From JACDHG01 sp963815295 (GTDB lineage Bacteria > Actinomycetota > Actinomycetes > Propionibacteriales > Nocardioidaceae), in assembly GCA_963815295.1 (NCBI GenBank), contig CAWFFZ010000001.1, positions 310,001 to 374,000 on the forward strand: a stretch of 64,000 bases of DNA. The letters are read 5' to 3'. Position 1 is the stretch's first letter, and every line of letters starts with the position of its first letter. Made by a program: the position numbers and the translations under genes. The notes beneath the pieces were generated by a model. It saw only the letters and a program-made list of their open reading frames with translations, was not told the DNA's origin and made no database searches. This document shows positions 17,281 through 26,318 of the stretch, in pieces.

Positions 17281-19464
17281 GTGATGGCTGCCGTACGTCG
17301 TCGCGCCGCCACAGTCAAGGCCCTCGTTGCCGCCAGCGTGGCAGTCGTCACTGGAGCCACTTTCGCGGGCAGTCCGGCGTCTGCCACCGGGCCTGACCAC
17401 GGGATCTCGGCTGCCCTCAGCGGCCGCAGCACCGAGTCACGGGCGGTCGTGACGGACCCACTGACCGACGAAACCGGCCTCGCACTCACCATCGACAGCG
17501 TCCGTCCCGCGGCCCTGCGCCAGGGCCAACCGCTCCGACTCGTCGGCCAGGTCACCAACATCGGCGACATCCACTGGCGCAACGCCAAGGTCTATCTCGA
17601 CATCGAGGCCGAGCCCGTGACGACCAAGGACGGTCTTGCGGCGATCAACACGTCCGAAGACCCGTTCGGCACTCGCATCATCGAGATCGGGCTCTTCGAC
17701 GAGATCGGAAACGTGCCGCCGGGGACGACGAAGTCGTACCAGATAACGGTTCCGTTCAACGACCTGCGGATCAGCGGCGCCCCCGGTGTCTACCAGGCGG
17801 GGGCGAGTCTGCTGGCGGAGACGCGGGACGGCCGCGACCTGGACGCTGATGCCCGGGCGGCGACCGTGATTCCGTTGCTGACAGATGAGGTGGAGGACCT
17901 GCCGCCGGCCGAGATTGTCACTGTGGTCCCCGTCGCCGCCCCCGTCATTCGTCACGCGAGTGGGAACTTCCTTGACGACCGGCTGGCGCAGTCACTCTCG
18001 ACCGGCGGCCCGCTCCGCAACCTGGTCGAGTTCCTCGGCTCTGCCCCACCGGACTCAGTCGAGATTGTCGTCGACCCTGCCCTGCTTGATGCCGTCAGGG
18101 ACATGACAGATGGGTACCTCGTTACCACGCGCGTGCAGGAGCCTGTCAAAGGCAGTGGCCGCGAGGGCAGCGGCCAAGCCGTAGCCCAGTCCTGGCTCGA
18201 CGAGTTCGCTGCCGCCGCCGCCAGGCAGGACGTGCTGTTGATGGCATGGGGGTCGCCCGACTCGAGCGCGCTCGCCCGTGGCCACCTGCCGGGCATCATC
18301 GAGTCTGCCGTCCGGGCGAGCAAGGAGTATGCCGAAAGCAACGGGCTGACCGGCCGCATCGTCAACTGGCAGAACGACGGGGCGTCGACGCGGCGTGGCC
18401 TGGTGGTCTCGCGCAGCGCCGGTGCGGTGATCCAGATGGCGTCCGACGACACCTTCGTCAGGCTGACTCCCCAAGAGGGGACCGCCTACCTTCCGTCCCT
18501 GGTCTCAGTGGCCAGCGCCCGCGGCTCGTTGACGGCGGCGGTCACTGCGACAGAGCTGGCTGGTGAGCGGCTCACCACCACGACCAGGGTCCTCGACTTC
18601 CGCCAGAACCTGATGGCAGAAGCGACGATCCGCTCACTCGAGCAGTCCACAGATCCCCCGATCGCGCTGGTGGCACTCCCCTTCGGCTGGGATCCGGGAG
18701 GGCGCGCCGACACGATCAACCTCGACCAGGCCTACTCGTTCCCGGCGATTAAGCCGGTCGATCTCCAGGCAGCAACCCAGGTCGAGCCGGCGGCGTACCA
18801 GGGACCGATCCGGGTGACCCTTGCCCAGTCGCAGCTGAGCGACGAACTGGTCACCGCAATCGCGCTGATGCGCAACACCAGCCGCACCTTGATGGATGTC
18901 TACACCAATGAGGCCGACCGGGCCATCGCGTTCGACCGTCACATTGCCCTGTCAGCCACCTCGTTGTGGGTCAGCCAGCCACAGCGGCGGCTGGCGCTCA
19001 CGCGGTCGCAGACGCGTGGGGCGTCCGCCCAGCTGCGCAAGCTGACCGTCACTGGTCCGACCTTCGTTGCGCTGTCGAGCCAGTCAGGGCAGTTCCCGCT
19101 CACGGTCACCAATGGGTTGGACGAGTCCGTCACCGTGCACGTCAACGTCCGTCCCCAGAACCCGGCACTGCGCATCGATCCGATCGACGAGATCGTGCTC
19201 GAGCCGGGACAGAGCCGCGACATCGAAGTCAGCACCGAGTCCGACAGCTCGGGCGTCACCCCCGTGCGGGTGCGGCTGGCGACCGTAGACGACCGGGTCT
19301 TCGGCGCGCCGTGGGAGTTCGACGTGCGCGCCACCCAGATCGGTGTAGCGATCTGGGTCGTGATGGGCGTCGGTGGCGCGGTCCTCGTGGGGACGGCGGT
19401 GCTCCGGCTGTTCCGCCGGGTGCGTACCGGGGGCTTGCAGCCGCGCGAGAAACCCAGTCCATGA
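17281..19464 (+). CDS. DUF6049 family membrane-anchored protein (Rv3909-like)
   Basis: Exported protein of 727 residues. A signal peptide (about 1-37) is followed by a long extracellular part with a beta-sandwich stretch near residues 65-170 and a second beta domain near 590-690. One C-terminal membrane helix (IGVAIWVVMGVGGAVLVGTAVL) and a short basic tail close it. GTG 17281 and ATG 17284 are both possible starts. The stop overlaps the murJ start (ATGA), as in the Rv3909-Rv3910 pair. The conserved link to MurJ suggests a role in lipid II handling or envelope assembly; this is inference. Confidence 0.85.
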   Translation: MMAAVRRRAATVKALVAASVAVVTGATFAGSPASATGPDHGISAALSGRSTESRAVVTDPLTDETGLALTIDSVRPAALRQGQPLRLVGQVTNIGDIHWRNAKVYLDIEAEPVTTKDGLAAINTSEDPFGTRIIEIGLFDEIGNVPPGTTKSYQITVPFNDLRISGAPGVYQAGASLLAETRDGRDLDADARAATVIPLLTDEVEDLPPAEIVTVVPVAAPVIRHASGNFLDDRLAQSLSTGGPLRNLVEFLGSAPPDSVEIVVDPALLDAVRDMTDGYLVTTRVQEPVKGSGREGSGQAVAQSWLDEFAAAAARQDVLLMAWGSPDSSALARGHLPGIIESAVRASKEYAESNGLTGRIVNWQNDGASTRRGLVVSRSAGAVIQMASDDTFVRLTPQEGTAYLPSLVSVASARGSLTAAVTATELAGERLTTTTRVLDFRQNLMAEATIRSLEQSTDPPIALVALPFGWDPGGRADTINLDQAYSFPAIKPVDLQAATQVEPAAYQGPIRVTLAQSQLSDELVTAIALMRNTSRTLMDVYTNEADRAIAFDRHIALSATSLWVSQPQRRLALTRSQTRGASAQLRKLTVTGPTFVALSSQSGQFPLTVTNGLDESVTVHVNVRPQNPALRIDPIDEIVLEPGQSRDIEVSTESDSSGVTPVRVRLATVDDRVFGAPWEFDVRATQIGVAIWVVMGVGGAVLVGTAVLRLFRRVRTGGLQPREKPSP

Positions 19465-21122
19465 GCAGCGACACGGGGTCATCGGCGAGCATCCTGTCCG
19501 CCAGCAAGGTGATGGCTGCGGGCACCTTGGTGTCGCGGATCACCGGCTTCATGCGCGCCAGCCTTTTGGCAGCTGCGATAGGTATCTCGCTGCACGGTGA
19601 GGTCTTCAACGTCGCCAACACGATCCCGAACAGCATCTACATCCTGGTCGCGGGAGGCGTCTTCAACACGGTGCTGGTACCGCAGCTCGTCCGCGCGATC
19701 AAGAACGACGCGGATGATGGGCATGCCTACGCCAACCGGATCCTCACCCTCGGCGCGCTCGTGCTCGCCGGCGTCACGGCAGTGCTCATCCTGATCGCAC
19801 CCCTGCTGCTCCGCTTGCTGGTCGACGGCAGCTGGTTCACCGACCCCGCACTCGCTGAGGAGCGCGAGTCACTCATCGACTTCGCCCGCCTGTGCCTGCC
19901 TCAGATCTTCTTCTACGGCATCTTTGTGCTGGTAGGGCAGGTGCTGAACGCTAGGGGTCGCTTCGGGCCGATGATGTGGGCCCCGATCGTCAACAACCTG
20001 ATCGCGATCGCGTTCATCACGACGTACATCCTCTTGTATGCCGATGGGCCGGCCGGCGGCGGATACACGAGCGGGCAGGAGTTGCTCCTCGGACTGGGCT
20101 CGACGCTCGGAATCGCCGTGCAGGCAGCGGTGCTCTTCCCATACCTCAAGGCCACTGGGTTCAGGCTGCGGCCGAGGTTCGACTTCCGCGGCACTGGCCT
20201 CGGACACACGCTGCGGCTGGGGATGTGGACGGTCGGCTTCGTCATCGTCAACCAGCTCGCGTTCTACGTGATGGTCCGCCGCGCGACGGCAGGCGCCGCC
20301 GAAGCGGCTAGCGGCGACTCCGACGCAAGCGGCTTCACGGTCTACGCCAACGCCTTCTTGCTGACACAGGTACCTCACTCGATTATCACCGTGTCGCTCG
20401 CCACCGCGACGATCCCGCTGATTTCCGGGCTGGCCGCCGACGGTCGGCTGCACGATGTCGGCCGCGAGATGAACCAGACGTTGCGGCTCGTGCTGTCGAT
20501 GATCGTTCCGTTCGCCGCGGCGCTGGTCGTCCTCGGACCGGCACTCGCCACGATCATGTTCAGCTACGGTCAGGCCGCCGGGGACACGGCGGCACTGGGC
20601 ACCACGTTGGTCGCATTTGCGCCAGGGCTGCTGATGTTCAGCGTCCACTACGTCGTCCTGCGCGGCTTCTACGCGGTCGAAGACACTCGCACCCCGTTCT
20701 TCATCCAGTGCGTCGTGGCGGCCGTCAACATCGGCTTCGCCATCGGGCTGACGACCGTGGTGTCGCCGCGCAATGTCGCCCCCGCCCTGGCCCTTGCCTA
20801 CGGCGCTTCCTACACCGTCGGCGCCCTCGTGTCGCTCAGTGTGCTGTCGCGAAGGCTGGGCGGCCTCGCCGGTGCCGACCTTGGCAGATTCGTTATCCGG
20901 GTGGCGGTCGCGGCACTCCCGGCGGCGGGGCTCGCGCTGGCCGTTGTCCTCGGTCTCGACGCTGCCGGTCTCGAGATCGGCAGCAAGGTCGACGCGCTCG
21001 TCATGCTGGTGGCTGGCGGCGTCGTCGGCATCGTGGCGTACGTCGGTCTGGCGCGGTTGCTGCGGATCCACGAGATCGGCCGCATCGTGTCGCTGGTGAC
21101 GTCGCGCACGGGGAGAGGCTGA
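19461..21122 (+). CDS. murJ: Lipid II flippase MurJ (MviN)
   Basis: Moves the cell-wall precursor lipid II across the membrane. The 553-residue protein has about 14 membrane segments, with family stretches LVSRITGFMRASLLAA, VFNVANTIPNSIY, GGVFNTVLVPQLVRA and FFYGIFVLVGQVLNARGRFGP. The TRTPFF signature is in the second half. ATG 19461 overlaps the DUF6049 stop. It ends soon after the last helix; in M. tuberculosis the same protein (Rv3910) continues into a pseudokinase and extracellular domain. Here that part is a separate gene 75 bases downstream. Confidence 0.95.
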   Translation: MSSDTGSSASILSASKVMAAGTLVSRITGFMRASLLAAAIGISLHGEVFNVANTIPNSIYILVAGGVFNTVLVPQLVRAIKNDADDGHAYANRILTLGALVLAGVTAVLILIAPLLLRLLVDGSWFTDPALAEERESLIDFARLCLPQIFFYGIFVLVGQVLNARGRFGPMMWAPIVNNLIAIAFITTYILLYADGPAGGGYTSGQELLLGLGSTLGIAVQAAVLFPYLKATGFRLRPRFDFRGTGLGHTLRLGMWTVGFVIVNQLAFYVMVRRATAGAAEAASGDSDASGFTVYANAFLLTQVPHSIITVSLATATIPLISGLAADGRLHDVGREMNQTLRLVLSMIVPFAAALVVLGPALATIMFSYGQAAGDTAALGTTLVAFAPGLLMFSVHYVVLRGFYAVEDTRTPFFIQCVVAAVNIGFAIGLTTVVSPRNVAPALALAYGASYTVGALVSLSVLSRRLGGLAGADLGRFVIRVAVAALPAAGLALAVVLGLDAAGLEIGSKVDALVMLVAGGVVGIVAYVGLARLLRIHEIGRIVSLVTSRTGRG

Positions 21123-21197
21123 AACCACCACACTTCCGTCGCTTGCAGCACTTAACATGAGAGTGCCAGTGACTGTGAGGACCGAGCGAGGAGGACC

Positions 21198-22739
21198 GTG
21201 GGAACGCACCTGGTCGAGCCTGGTGATGTGCTCGCTGACCGCTACGTTGTCGAGGACCTGCTGGCGGAGGAAGGCGAGTCCAGTTCCTGGCGCGCCCGAG
21301 ACAAGATCTTGGCACGGTCGGTCGTGCTGCAGATCCTTCCGTCGGCCTCGCCACAAGCGGGCGACCTCCTCACCGCCGCGAAGCAGGCATCCCGCATCGC
21401 CGACTCTCGCCTGCTGCAGATCCTCGACGCCGTCGACGACGGTGAGCTCGTGTACGTCGTCCGCGAGTGGGCGACCGGCCAGTCCCTCGACGTGATCCTG
21501 GCCGAAGGGCCGTTGGCTGCCGGTCGTGCAGCCTGGCTCGTTCGGGAGGTCGCCTCCGTGATGAGCCACGCACACCGGGTGGGGCTGCCGCATCGCCGGC
21601 TCGCCCCCGACACCGTGGTCGTCACCACGTCGAGCGGCATCAAGGTGGTCGGGCTCGGCACGTTCGCCGCGCTGCGCGAGGCAGCAGACGACGGCGCGGG
21701 CAAGGAACAAGACACCGCCGACCTCGGACGGCTCCTCTACGCCTGCCTGACGGCACGTTGGCCGGGCGGCGCAATGACCGGCCTCCCTGCTGCCCCGACC
21801 GAACACGGCCGCCTGCTGCGCCCGCGACAGGTGCGGGCCGGCGTACCCCGCTCGCTTGACGGCGTCTGCGACCGGATCCTGTCCAACTCATCGCGCTACG
21901 GACCTCGGCTCACCTCCGTGGCCGAGGTCAAGGAAGCGTTGGGGCAAATCCTCACCGACGAAGGTGTGAGCACCACAGGCGTGGGGGTTAACCCCGCCGT
22001 CCCGCCCGACTCGGTCAACCGGCGGCCGATCGAGGCACCGCCTGCGCTGTTGCCACGTGACCCGGGTCCACCCACCGGCGACCAACCCCGCTACGGCGGT
22101 CCCGGACCCGAGCGGGCCGACTCGTCGCCGCTGGGTCGATCGCTGCTGTGGACCGTGCTGGCGGTGCTGATAGCGGGCGTGATCTTGCTGGCCTACCTCG
22201 TCGGCCAGCGCGGCGGCGAGCCCGCCGCCAGCGCGGGCACCCCCACAACACCGGGCGCGTCCAACGACCTTCCGCTGCGACCGATTCGACCCGTCTCCGC
22301 GGTGTCGTTCGACCCACCGCCCGGCTCCGGCGACGAAAACCCGGATCTGGTGCCGCTGGCGATCGACGGCAACCCCGACACCGCGTGGGAGACAGTCCCC
22401 TACTACAACAACCCAAGGCTCGGCCTGCTGAAGGACGGAGTGGGTCTGGTCCTCGACCTCGGCCGCACTGAGCAGGTAGGCGCCATCCAGTTGACGATGC
22501 CCGTGGCGGGCGCCGAACTCGAGTTGCGTGCCGCCCCGTCGACGGCCACGAGCGCGCCGCAGACGTCTGCCGACGAGTACCCGCTGGTGGAGACACTGAC
22601 CAGGGCCTCGACGCAGGATCGCATCACCTTCGACGATCCGGTGCGCACCAGGTTCGTGCTGATCTGGCTGACGAGTCTGCCCCCCGAGTCGTCCGGCTCC
22701 TATCGTGGCCTGATCTCGGAGATCCAGGTGTTGGGGTGA
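21198..22739 (+). CDS. Membrane pseudokinase with extracellular sugar-binding-like domain
   Basis: Equivalent of the C-terminal half of mycobacterial MviN, encoded alone (513 residues). The N-terminal kinase-fold domain (about 1-260) lacks all three catalytic landmarks: the VAVK lysine is Gln (VLQIL), HRD is HRR (HRRLAPDT) and DFG is GLG. A Pro-rich linker, one membrane helix (about 315-337) and a C-terminal discoidin-like domain (IDGNPDTAWET...LGLLKDGVGLVLDLG) follow. The GTG start has GAGGAGG upstream. In mycobacteria the phosphorylated pseudokinase recruits FhaA to hold MurJ back; an fhaA gene is present here at 62 kb. Confidence 0.85.
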   Translation: MGTHLVEPGDVLADRYVVEDLLAEEGESSSWRARDKILARSVVLQILPSASPQAGDLLTAAKQASRIADSRLLQILDAVDDGELVYVVREWATGQSLDVILAEGPLAAGRAAWLVREVASVMSHAHRVGLPHRRLAPDTVVVTTSSGIKVVGLGTFAALREAADDGAGKEQDTADLGRLLYACLTARWPGGAMTGLPAAPTEHGRLLRPRQVRAGVPRSLDGVCDRILSNSSRYGPRLTSVAEVKEALGQILTDEGVSTTGVGVNPAVPPDSVNRRPIEAPPALLPRDPGPPTGDQPRYGGPGPERADSSPLGRSLLWTVLAVLIAGVILLAYLVGQRGGEPAASAGTPTTPGASNDLPLRPIRPVSAVSFDPPPGSGDENPDLVPLAIDGNPDTAWETVPYYNNPRLGLLKDGVGLVLDLGRTEQVGAIQLTMPVAGAELELRAAPSTATSAPQTSADEYPLVETLTRASTQDRITFDDPVRTRFVLIWLTSLPPESSGSYRGLISEIQVLG

Positions 22740-23392
22740 CCCACGAGTCGGCCGCTGACGACGTCGCCCTCCTGAAGGCACATGTCGCCGGAGATCCCGA
22801 CGCGTTCGGCGAGATCGTCAGGCGACATCGTGACCGCCTCTGGGCCGTCGCCCTGCGGACCACCTGCGACGCCGAGGAGGCCGCTGACGCTCTACAAGAC
22901 GCTCTGCTGTCCGCATTCCGGCGGGCTGAGACGTTCCGGGGCGACGCACAGGTCACCACCTGGCTGCACCGCATCGTCGTCAACGCCTGCCTTGACCGCC
23001 TCCGCCGCCGTGGGGCCCGACCGACCGACCCGCTGCCCGAAGACGAAGACCGGGCCGCGCTGCTGGGCCAGGGCTCCGGCGCCGACAGCTCACCCGAGGT
23101 CAGCGAGCGCCGAGCAGATGTGATGGCCGCGCTCAGCCAGATCAACGAGGACCAACGCGCCGCGCTGGTCCTCGTCGACATGGAGGGCTACTCCGTCGAC
23201 GAAGCGGCCGCGATCCTCGACTGCGCCCCGGGCACGGTGAAGAGCCGTTGCTCGCGGGGTCGTCTCAAACTGGCCCCGCTGCTGGCCCAGTACCAGGGGA
23301 ACCCGAGCGCCGACCACGACGTCCAACCGTCATCGACCCATCCGACTCCCATCGCCTCGACACGCAACAGCAACGAAGGACTCCACCCGTGA
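22736..23392 (+). CDS. sigM: ECF RNA polymerase sigma factor, SigM type
   Basis: Alternative sigma factor of 218 residues. Region 2 reads CDAEEAADALQDALLSAFRRAETFRG with TWLHRIVVNACLDRLRRR, and region 4 reads RAALVLVDMEGYSVDEAAAILDCAPGTVKSRCSRGR. The GTG start overlaps the stop of the pseudokinase gene (GTGA), and its own stop overlaps the anti-sigma start, so all are coupled. Position between MurJ and the thioredoxin genes is that of SigM (Rv3911) in mycobacteria. A disordered tail of about 40 residues follows region 4. Confidence 0.9.
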   Translation: MTHESAADDVALLKAHVAGDPDAFGEIVRRHRDRLWAVALRTTCDAEEAADALQDALLSAFRRAETFRGDAQVTTWLHRIVVNACLDRLRRRGARPTDPLPEDEDRAALLGQGSGADSSPEVSERRADVMAALSQINEDQRAALVLVDMEGYSVDEAAAILDCAPGTVKSRCSRGRLKLAPLLAQYQGNPSADHDVQPSSTHPTPIASTRNSNEGLHP

Positions 23393-24156
23393 ACCACTCC
23401 GCGCATCCGCCGGTTGATGTCCTCGCGGACCACCGCGAGGGCCTCATCTCGGGCGCTGAGGCGGGTGCGATCACCGCACACCTGAAGACCTGTGCCGACT
23501 GTCGTGGCCTCGTCGCATCGCTCGACGACGCGGCACGCGTGCTTGCCGCCGAGGGCGCTGAGCCGCTCCCGATGCCGGCCGACGTGGCGGCATCACTCGA
23601 CGACGCTCTGACCCGGGCCTCACGGGAGCGGTCGAGCGGCGTACCGAACCTCGCAGACAGGCGTACGCCGCACGACGGGCCAGCTGAGTCGCGCCGGGCC
23701 CACCGGCGGGTCACCTGGCCACTGCTCGGAGCGGCCGCGGTTGCGGTGCTGGCGACCGCTGTCGGAGTCCAGTACCTCCCTGACAACTCGTCGTCGGAAG
23801 ACTCGCAGGCCGGCGGCGCTGACTCGAGCCTGGACAACGGAAACGGTCGCGGCGACAATTCCGCACCGGGCGCCGCCTCGGGGGACACCATTACGGTCGT
23901 GACCCGTACCTCGCTGACAAAGCAGGCCAGACAGCTGGCGACGTACTCCGACAACCCCAACTCCGTCTTGGCGGAGGCGCCTGTGCGTCTGCAAGGACGG
24001 TGTGCGACCCCGACCGACCAGTACGGCTCGGGGCCGGTGTCGCTCGTCATCTGGAACGATGACAAGGCTGTCCTCGTGCTCGACCCCGAAGACCGGACGG
24101 CGACAGTAGTCGACTGCGAGACCGCGACGAAGCGGCTGTTCACGACGAAATACTGA
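23389..24156 (+). CDS. Membrane anti-sigma factor (partner of SigM)
   Basis: Probable anti-sigma factor of 255 residues starting at GTG 23389, which overlaps the sigM stop. The N-terminal zinc-finger anti-sigma domain shows HLKTCADC (HxxxCxxC) near residue 30. A basic stretch precedes one membrane helix (WPLLGAAAVAVLATAVGV, about 107-125). The outer part is a Ser/Gly/Asn-rich linker and a small compact domain ending in TKRLFTTKY. This layout allows a membrane or extracellular signal to free SigM, perhaps by proteolysis. The signal is unknown. Confidence 0.88.
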   Translation: MNHSAHPPVDVLADHREGLISGAEAGAITAHLKTCADCRGLVASLDDAARVLAAEGAEPLPMPADVAASLDDALTRASRERSSGVPNLADRRTPHDGPAESRRAHRRVTWPLLGAAAVAVLATAVGVQYLPDNSSSEDSQAGGADSSLDNGNGRGDNSAPGAASGDTITVVTRTSLTKQARQLATYSDNPNSVLAEAPVRLQGRCATPTDQYGSGPVSLVIWNDDKAVLVLDPEDRTATVVDCETATKRLFTTKY

Positions 24157-24245
24157 CCTACTCCTCTTGTCGCTGAATGTCCCCACGACGGGTCTTGCGC
24201 CGTTATCTACCGACCGTCGGGGGCGGCGCGCGCGGGGCGCCACTG

Positions 24246-24271
24246 GGAATGGATCCGGCCTAAGATCGGTT
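24246..24271 (+). promoter_or_regulatory. SigR/SigH-type promoter of trxB-trxA
   Basis: GGAAT (24246-24250) and GTT (24269-24271) are separated by exactly 18 bases, an exact match to the GGAAT-N18-GTT consensus of the disulfide-stress sigma factor SigR/SigH. It lies 55 bases upstream of trxB, and trxBA is a known SigR target in Streptomyces. No sigR gene is in the window. Confidence 0.75.
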
Positions 24272-24325
24272 GTCAAGAGTGCGGGCTCAGAGCCCGACAA
24301 ACAACTCCCCCGAAACGAGGCATAG

Positions 24326-25267
24326 GTGTCGACCGACGTTCGTGACGTCATCATCATCGGATCAGGTCCGGCGGGCTACACCGCCGCCATCTACGCTGCC
24401 CGGGCGAATCTCAAGCCGCTCGTCTTCGAAGGATCCGTGACTGCCGGTGGCGCGTTGATGACCACGACCGACGTCGAGAACTTCCCGGGCTTCCCCGACG
24501 GGATCATGGGCCCGGCGCTGATGGATGACCTCCGCAAGCAGGCCGAGAAGTTCGGGGCCGAGCTCGTGCCCGACGACGTGACCGACGTCGACCTGACCCA
24601 CGACATCAAGACCGTCCGCGACTCAGCGGGCAACGCCTTCCAGGCAAGAGCGGTCGTGTTGGCGATGGGATCTGGGTATCGCAAGCTCGGCATCGACGGC
24701 GAGGACCGGCTGTCCGGCCACGGCGTCAGTTGGTGTGCCACCTGTGACGGATTCTTCTTCCGTGAGCAGCACATCGCGGTCGTCGGCGGTGGCGACTCCG
24801 CCGTCGAGGAAGCGACCTTCCTGACGCGGTTCGCATCGAAGGTCACGCTGATCCACCGTCGCGACGAGCTGCGCGCCAGCAAGATCATGATCGATCGGGC
24901 GTTCGCCAACGACAAGATCGAGTTCGCGTGGAACAGCGAGGTCATCGAAATGCTCGGCGACGACAAGCTCGAGGGCGTCATGCTCCGCGACACGGTGACC
25001 GGACAGACCCGCCGACTCGACGTCACCGGTCTGTTCGTGGCGATCGGCCACGACCCGCGTTCGGAGCTCGTCCGCGGGCAAGTCGACGTCGACGACGAGG
25101 GCTATGTCCTCGTCGACGGCACCAGCACGCGTACCAACGTGGAGGGGGTCTTCGCCTCCGGGGACCTCGTCGACCACATCTACCGCCAAGCTGTCACCGC
25201 GGCCGGCACCGGCTGCGCGGCATCGCTCGACGCAGAGCGCTACCTCACCTCGTTGTCGGACCACTGA
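24326..25267 (+). CDS. trxB: Thioredoxin reductase
   Basis: FAD/NADPH enzyme of 313 residues that reduces thioredoxin. FAD-binding motif IIGSGPAGYTAAIYAARA is at the N-terminus, the redox-active pair lies in WCATCDGFFF (CxxC), the NADPH loop in VVGGGDSAVEEA, and the C-terminal FAD contact in GVFASGDLVDHIYRQAVTAAGTG. The start is the GTG at 24326 after CGAGG. trxA follows after 40 bases, making a trxBA operon behind a SigR-type promoter. Confidence 0.97.
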   Translation: MSTDVRDVIIIGSGPAGYTAAIYAARANLKPLVFEGSVTAGGALMTTTDVENFPGFPDGIMGPALMDDLRKQAEKFGAELVPDDVTDVDLTHDIKTVRDSAGNAFQARAVVLAMGSGYRKLGIDGEDRLSGHGVSWCATCDGFFFREQHIAVVGGGDSAVEEATFLTRFASKVTLIHRRDELRASKIMIDRAFANDKIEFAWNSEVIEMLGDDKLEGVMLRDTVTGQTRRLDVTGLFVAIGHDPRSELVRGQVDVDDEGYVLVDGTSTRTNVEGVFASGDLVDHIYRQAVTAAGTGCAASLDAERYLTSLSDH

Positions 25268-25307
25268 CCTACTCTTGACACATCCGCCCACCCCATCAGG
25301 AGCCTTG

Positions 25308-25634
25308 ATGAGCAATCTTCCTAGCGTCACCGACAACGACTTCCAGACCACCGTGCTCGACGCCGACAAGCCTGTGCTCGTCGACTTCTGGGCTGAGTGG
25401 TGTGGTCCGTGCCGCCAGGTAGGCCCGATCCTCGACGAGATTGCCAGCGAGCACGGCGACAAGATGAACTTCGTGAAGATGAACGTCGACGAGAACCCCG
25501 TGACGCCGGCCGGCTACCGGGTGACCGGCATCCCGGCGCTGAACGTCTACAAGGGTGGCGAGCTCGTCAAGCAGATCGTGGGCGCGCAGCCGAAGGCGTC
25601 CTTGCTCAGGCAGCTCGACGAGTTCATCGCCTGA
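25308..25634 (+). CDS. trxA: Thioredoxin
   Basis: Classic 108-residue thioredoxin. The active site is WCGPC, the cis-proline segment is GIPALNVYKGG, and FWAEWCGPCRQVGPILDEIA matches the family well. ATG 25308 has AGGAG five bases upstream; the longer open frame reaching back to 25104 overlaps trxB and is rejected. It is the second gene of the trxBA operon and the substrate of the reductase encoded before it. Confidence 0.97.
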   Translation: MSNLPSVTDNDFQTTVLDADKPVLVDFWAEWCGPCRQVGPILDEIASEHGDKMNFVKMNVDENPVTPAGYRVTGIPALNVYKGGELVKQIVGAQPKASLLRQLDEFIA

Positions 25635-25686
25635 CCGCGACGCGGTGGGTTGATCACGCCAGGTCGCTGGTGGCGACCGCTGCTGC

Positions 25687-26316
25687 CTAGGCCGACCCGT
25701 TGTCGCGGGGACTGAGCCCAACTGGTCTGCCGCCCGACTTCTCCGGCCTGATTGCACCCAGCCACCGCTCGAGCGCAACCTCGACCTCGGCCCGCCATGT
25801 CAACACATTGCGCAGGTCAAGCCGCAACCTGGGGTAGCGCGGGTGCGGTTGCACCGTCTTGAAGCCGACCGCCGTCAGGAACCTCGCCGGCACGACACAG
25901 GCGTTCTCGTGCCCTTGGGCATCGCCGATCGCCTCGATCGCCTCGATGCCACGGCGCCGCATCAGGTCCTTCACCACCGACTGGATCAGCAACCGCCCGT
26001 TGCCGGCGGAGCTGAACTCCGGCATCACCCGAGCGGTCATCAGCAGCACCGCGTCCTCACTCGTGTGCGCGGCGGCAGGGCTGGTGCCGAGTGCGACGTA
26101 CTGCGGCGGCGCATAGACGGCGTAGGCAGCGAGTTCGCCGTCGACGTACAGCAGCTGGCCGCAACTGCCCCAGTCGAGCAGGACCGCCGACAGCCAGTCG
26201 TCCTTGGCGGCCGGGTCAGGTCGGCGGTGTCCGGCCTCCCAGAAGACGCAACCGCGGCACGGATCGGGCAGCTCGGAGACGTTGTCACCGGTGAGAGATA
26301 CGAAGCGCCTGCCCAT
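25687..26316 (-). CDS. GNAT-like acetyltransferase (putative)
   Basis: Cytoplasmic protein of 209 residues with a GNAT-like layout: beta strands around LLYVDGELAAYAVYAP, a probable acetyl-CoA loop near NGRLLIQSVVKDLMRRRGIEAIEAIG, and ARFLTAVGFKTVQPHPRYPRLRLDL at the end, as in GNAT beta5-beta6. Two N-terminal cysteines stand in a CRGCVFWE motif. ATG 26316 is chosen over a TTG at 26322. It is convergent with trxA and starts just after the small gene upstream. In mycobacteria a hypothetical gene (Rv3916c) sits in a comparable place near parB. The substrate is unknown. Confidence 0.7.
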   Translation of the reverse strand: MGRRFVSLTGDNVSELPDPCRGCVFWEAGHRRPDPAAKDDWLSAVLLDWGSCGQLLYVDGELAAYAVYAPPQYVALGTSPAAAHTSEDAVLLMTARVMPEFSSAGNGRLLIQSVVKDLMRRRGIEAIEAIGDAQGHENACVVPARFLTAVGFKTVQPHPRYPRLRLDLRNVLTWRAEVEVALERWLGAIRPEKSGGRPVGLSPRDNGSA

Positions 26317-26318
26317 GG

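Noticed and set aside
19869..21806. 645-codon minus-strand open frame across murJ and the pseudokinase gene
   Set aside because: Low-complexity Arg/His/Gln/Asp sequence opposite two clear genes; an antisense artefact of high GC.
24283..24295. GGGCTC-A-GAGCCC in the trxB leader as an operator or terminator
   Set aside because: A single-base centre cannot form a stable hairpin loop of that size and no regulator points to it.
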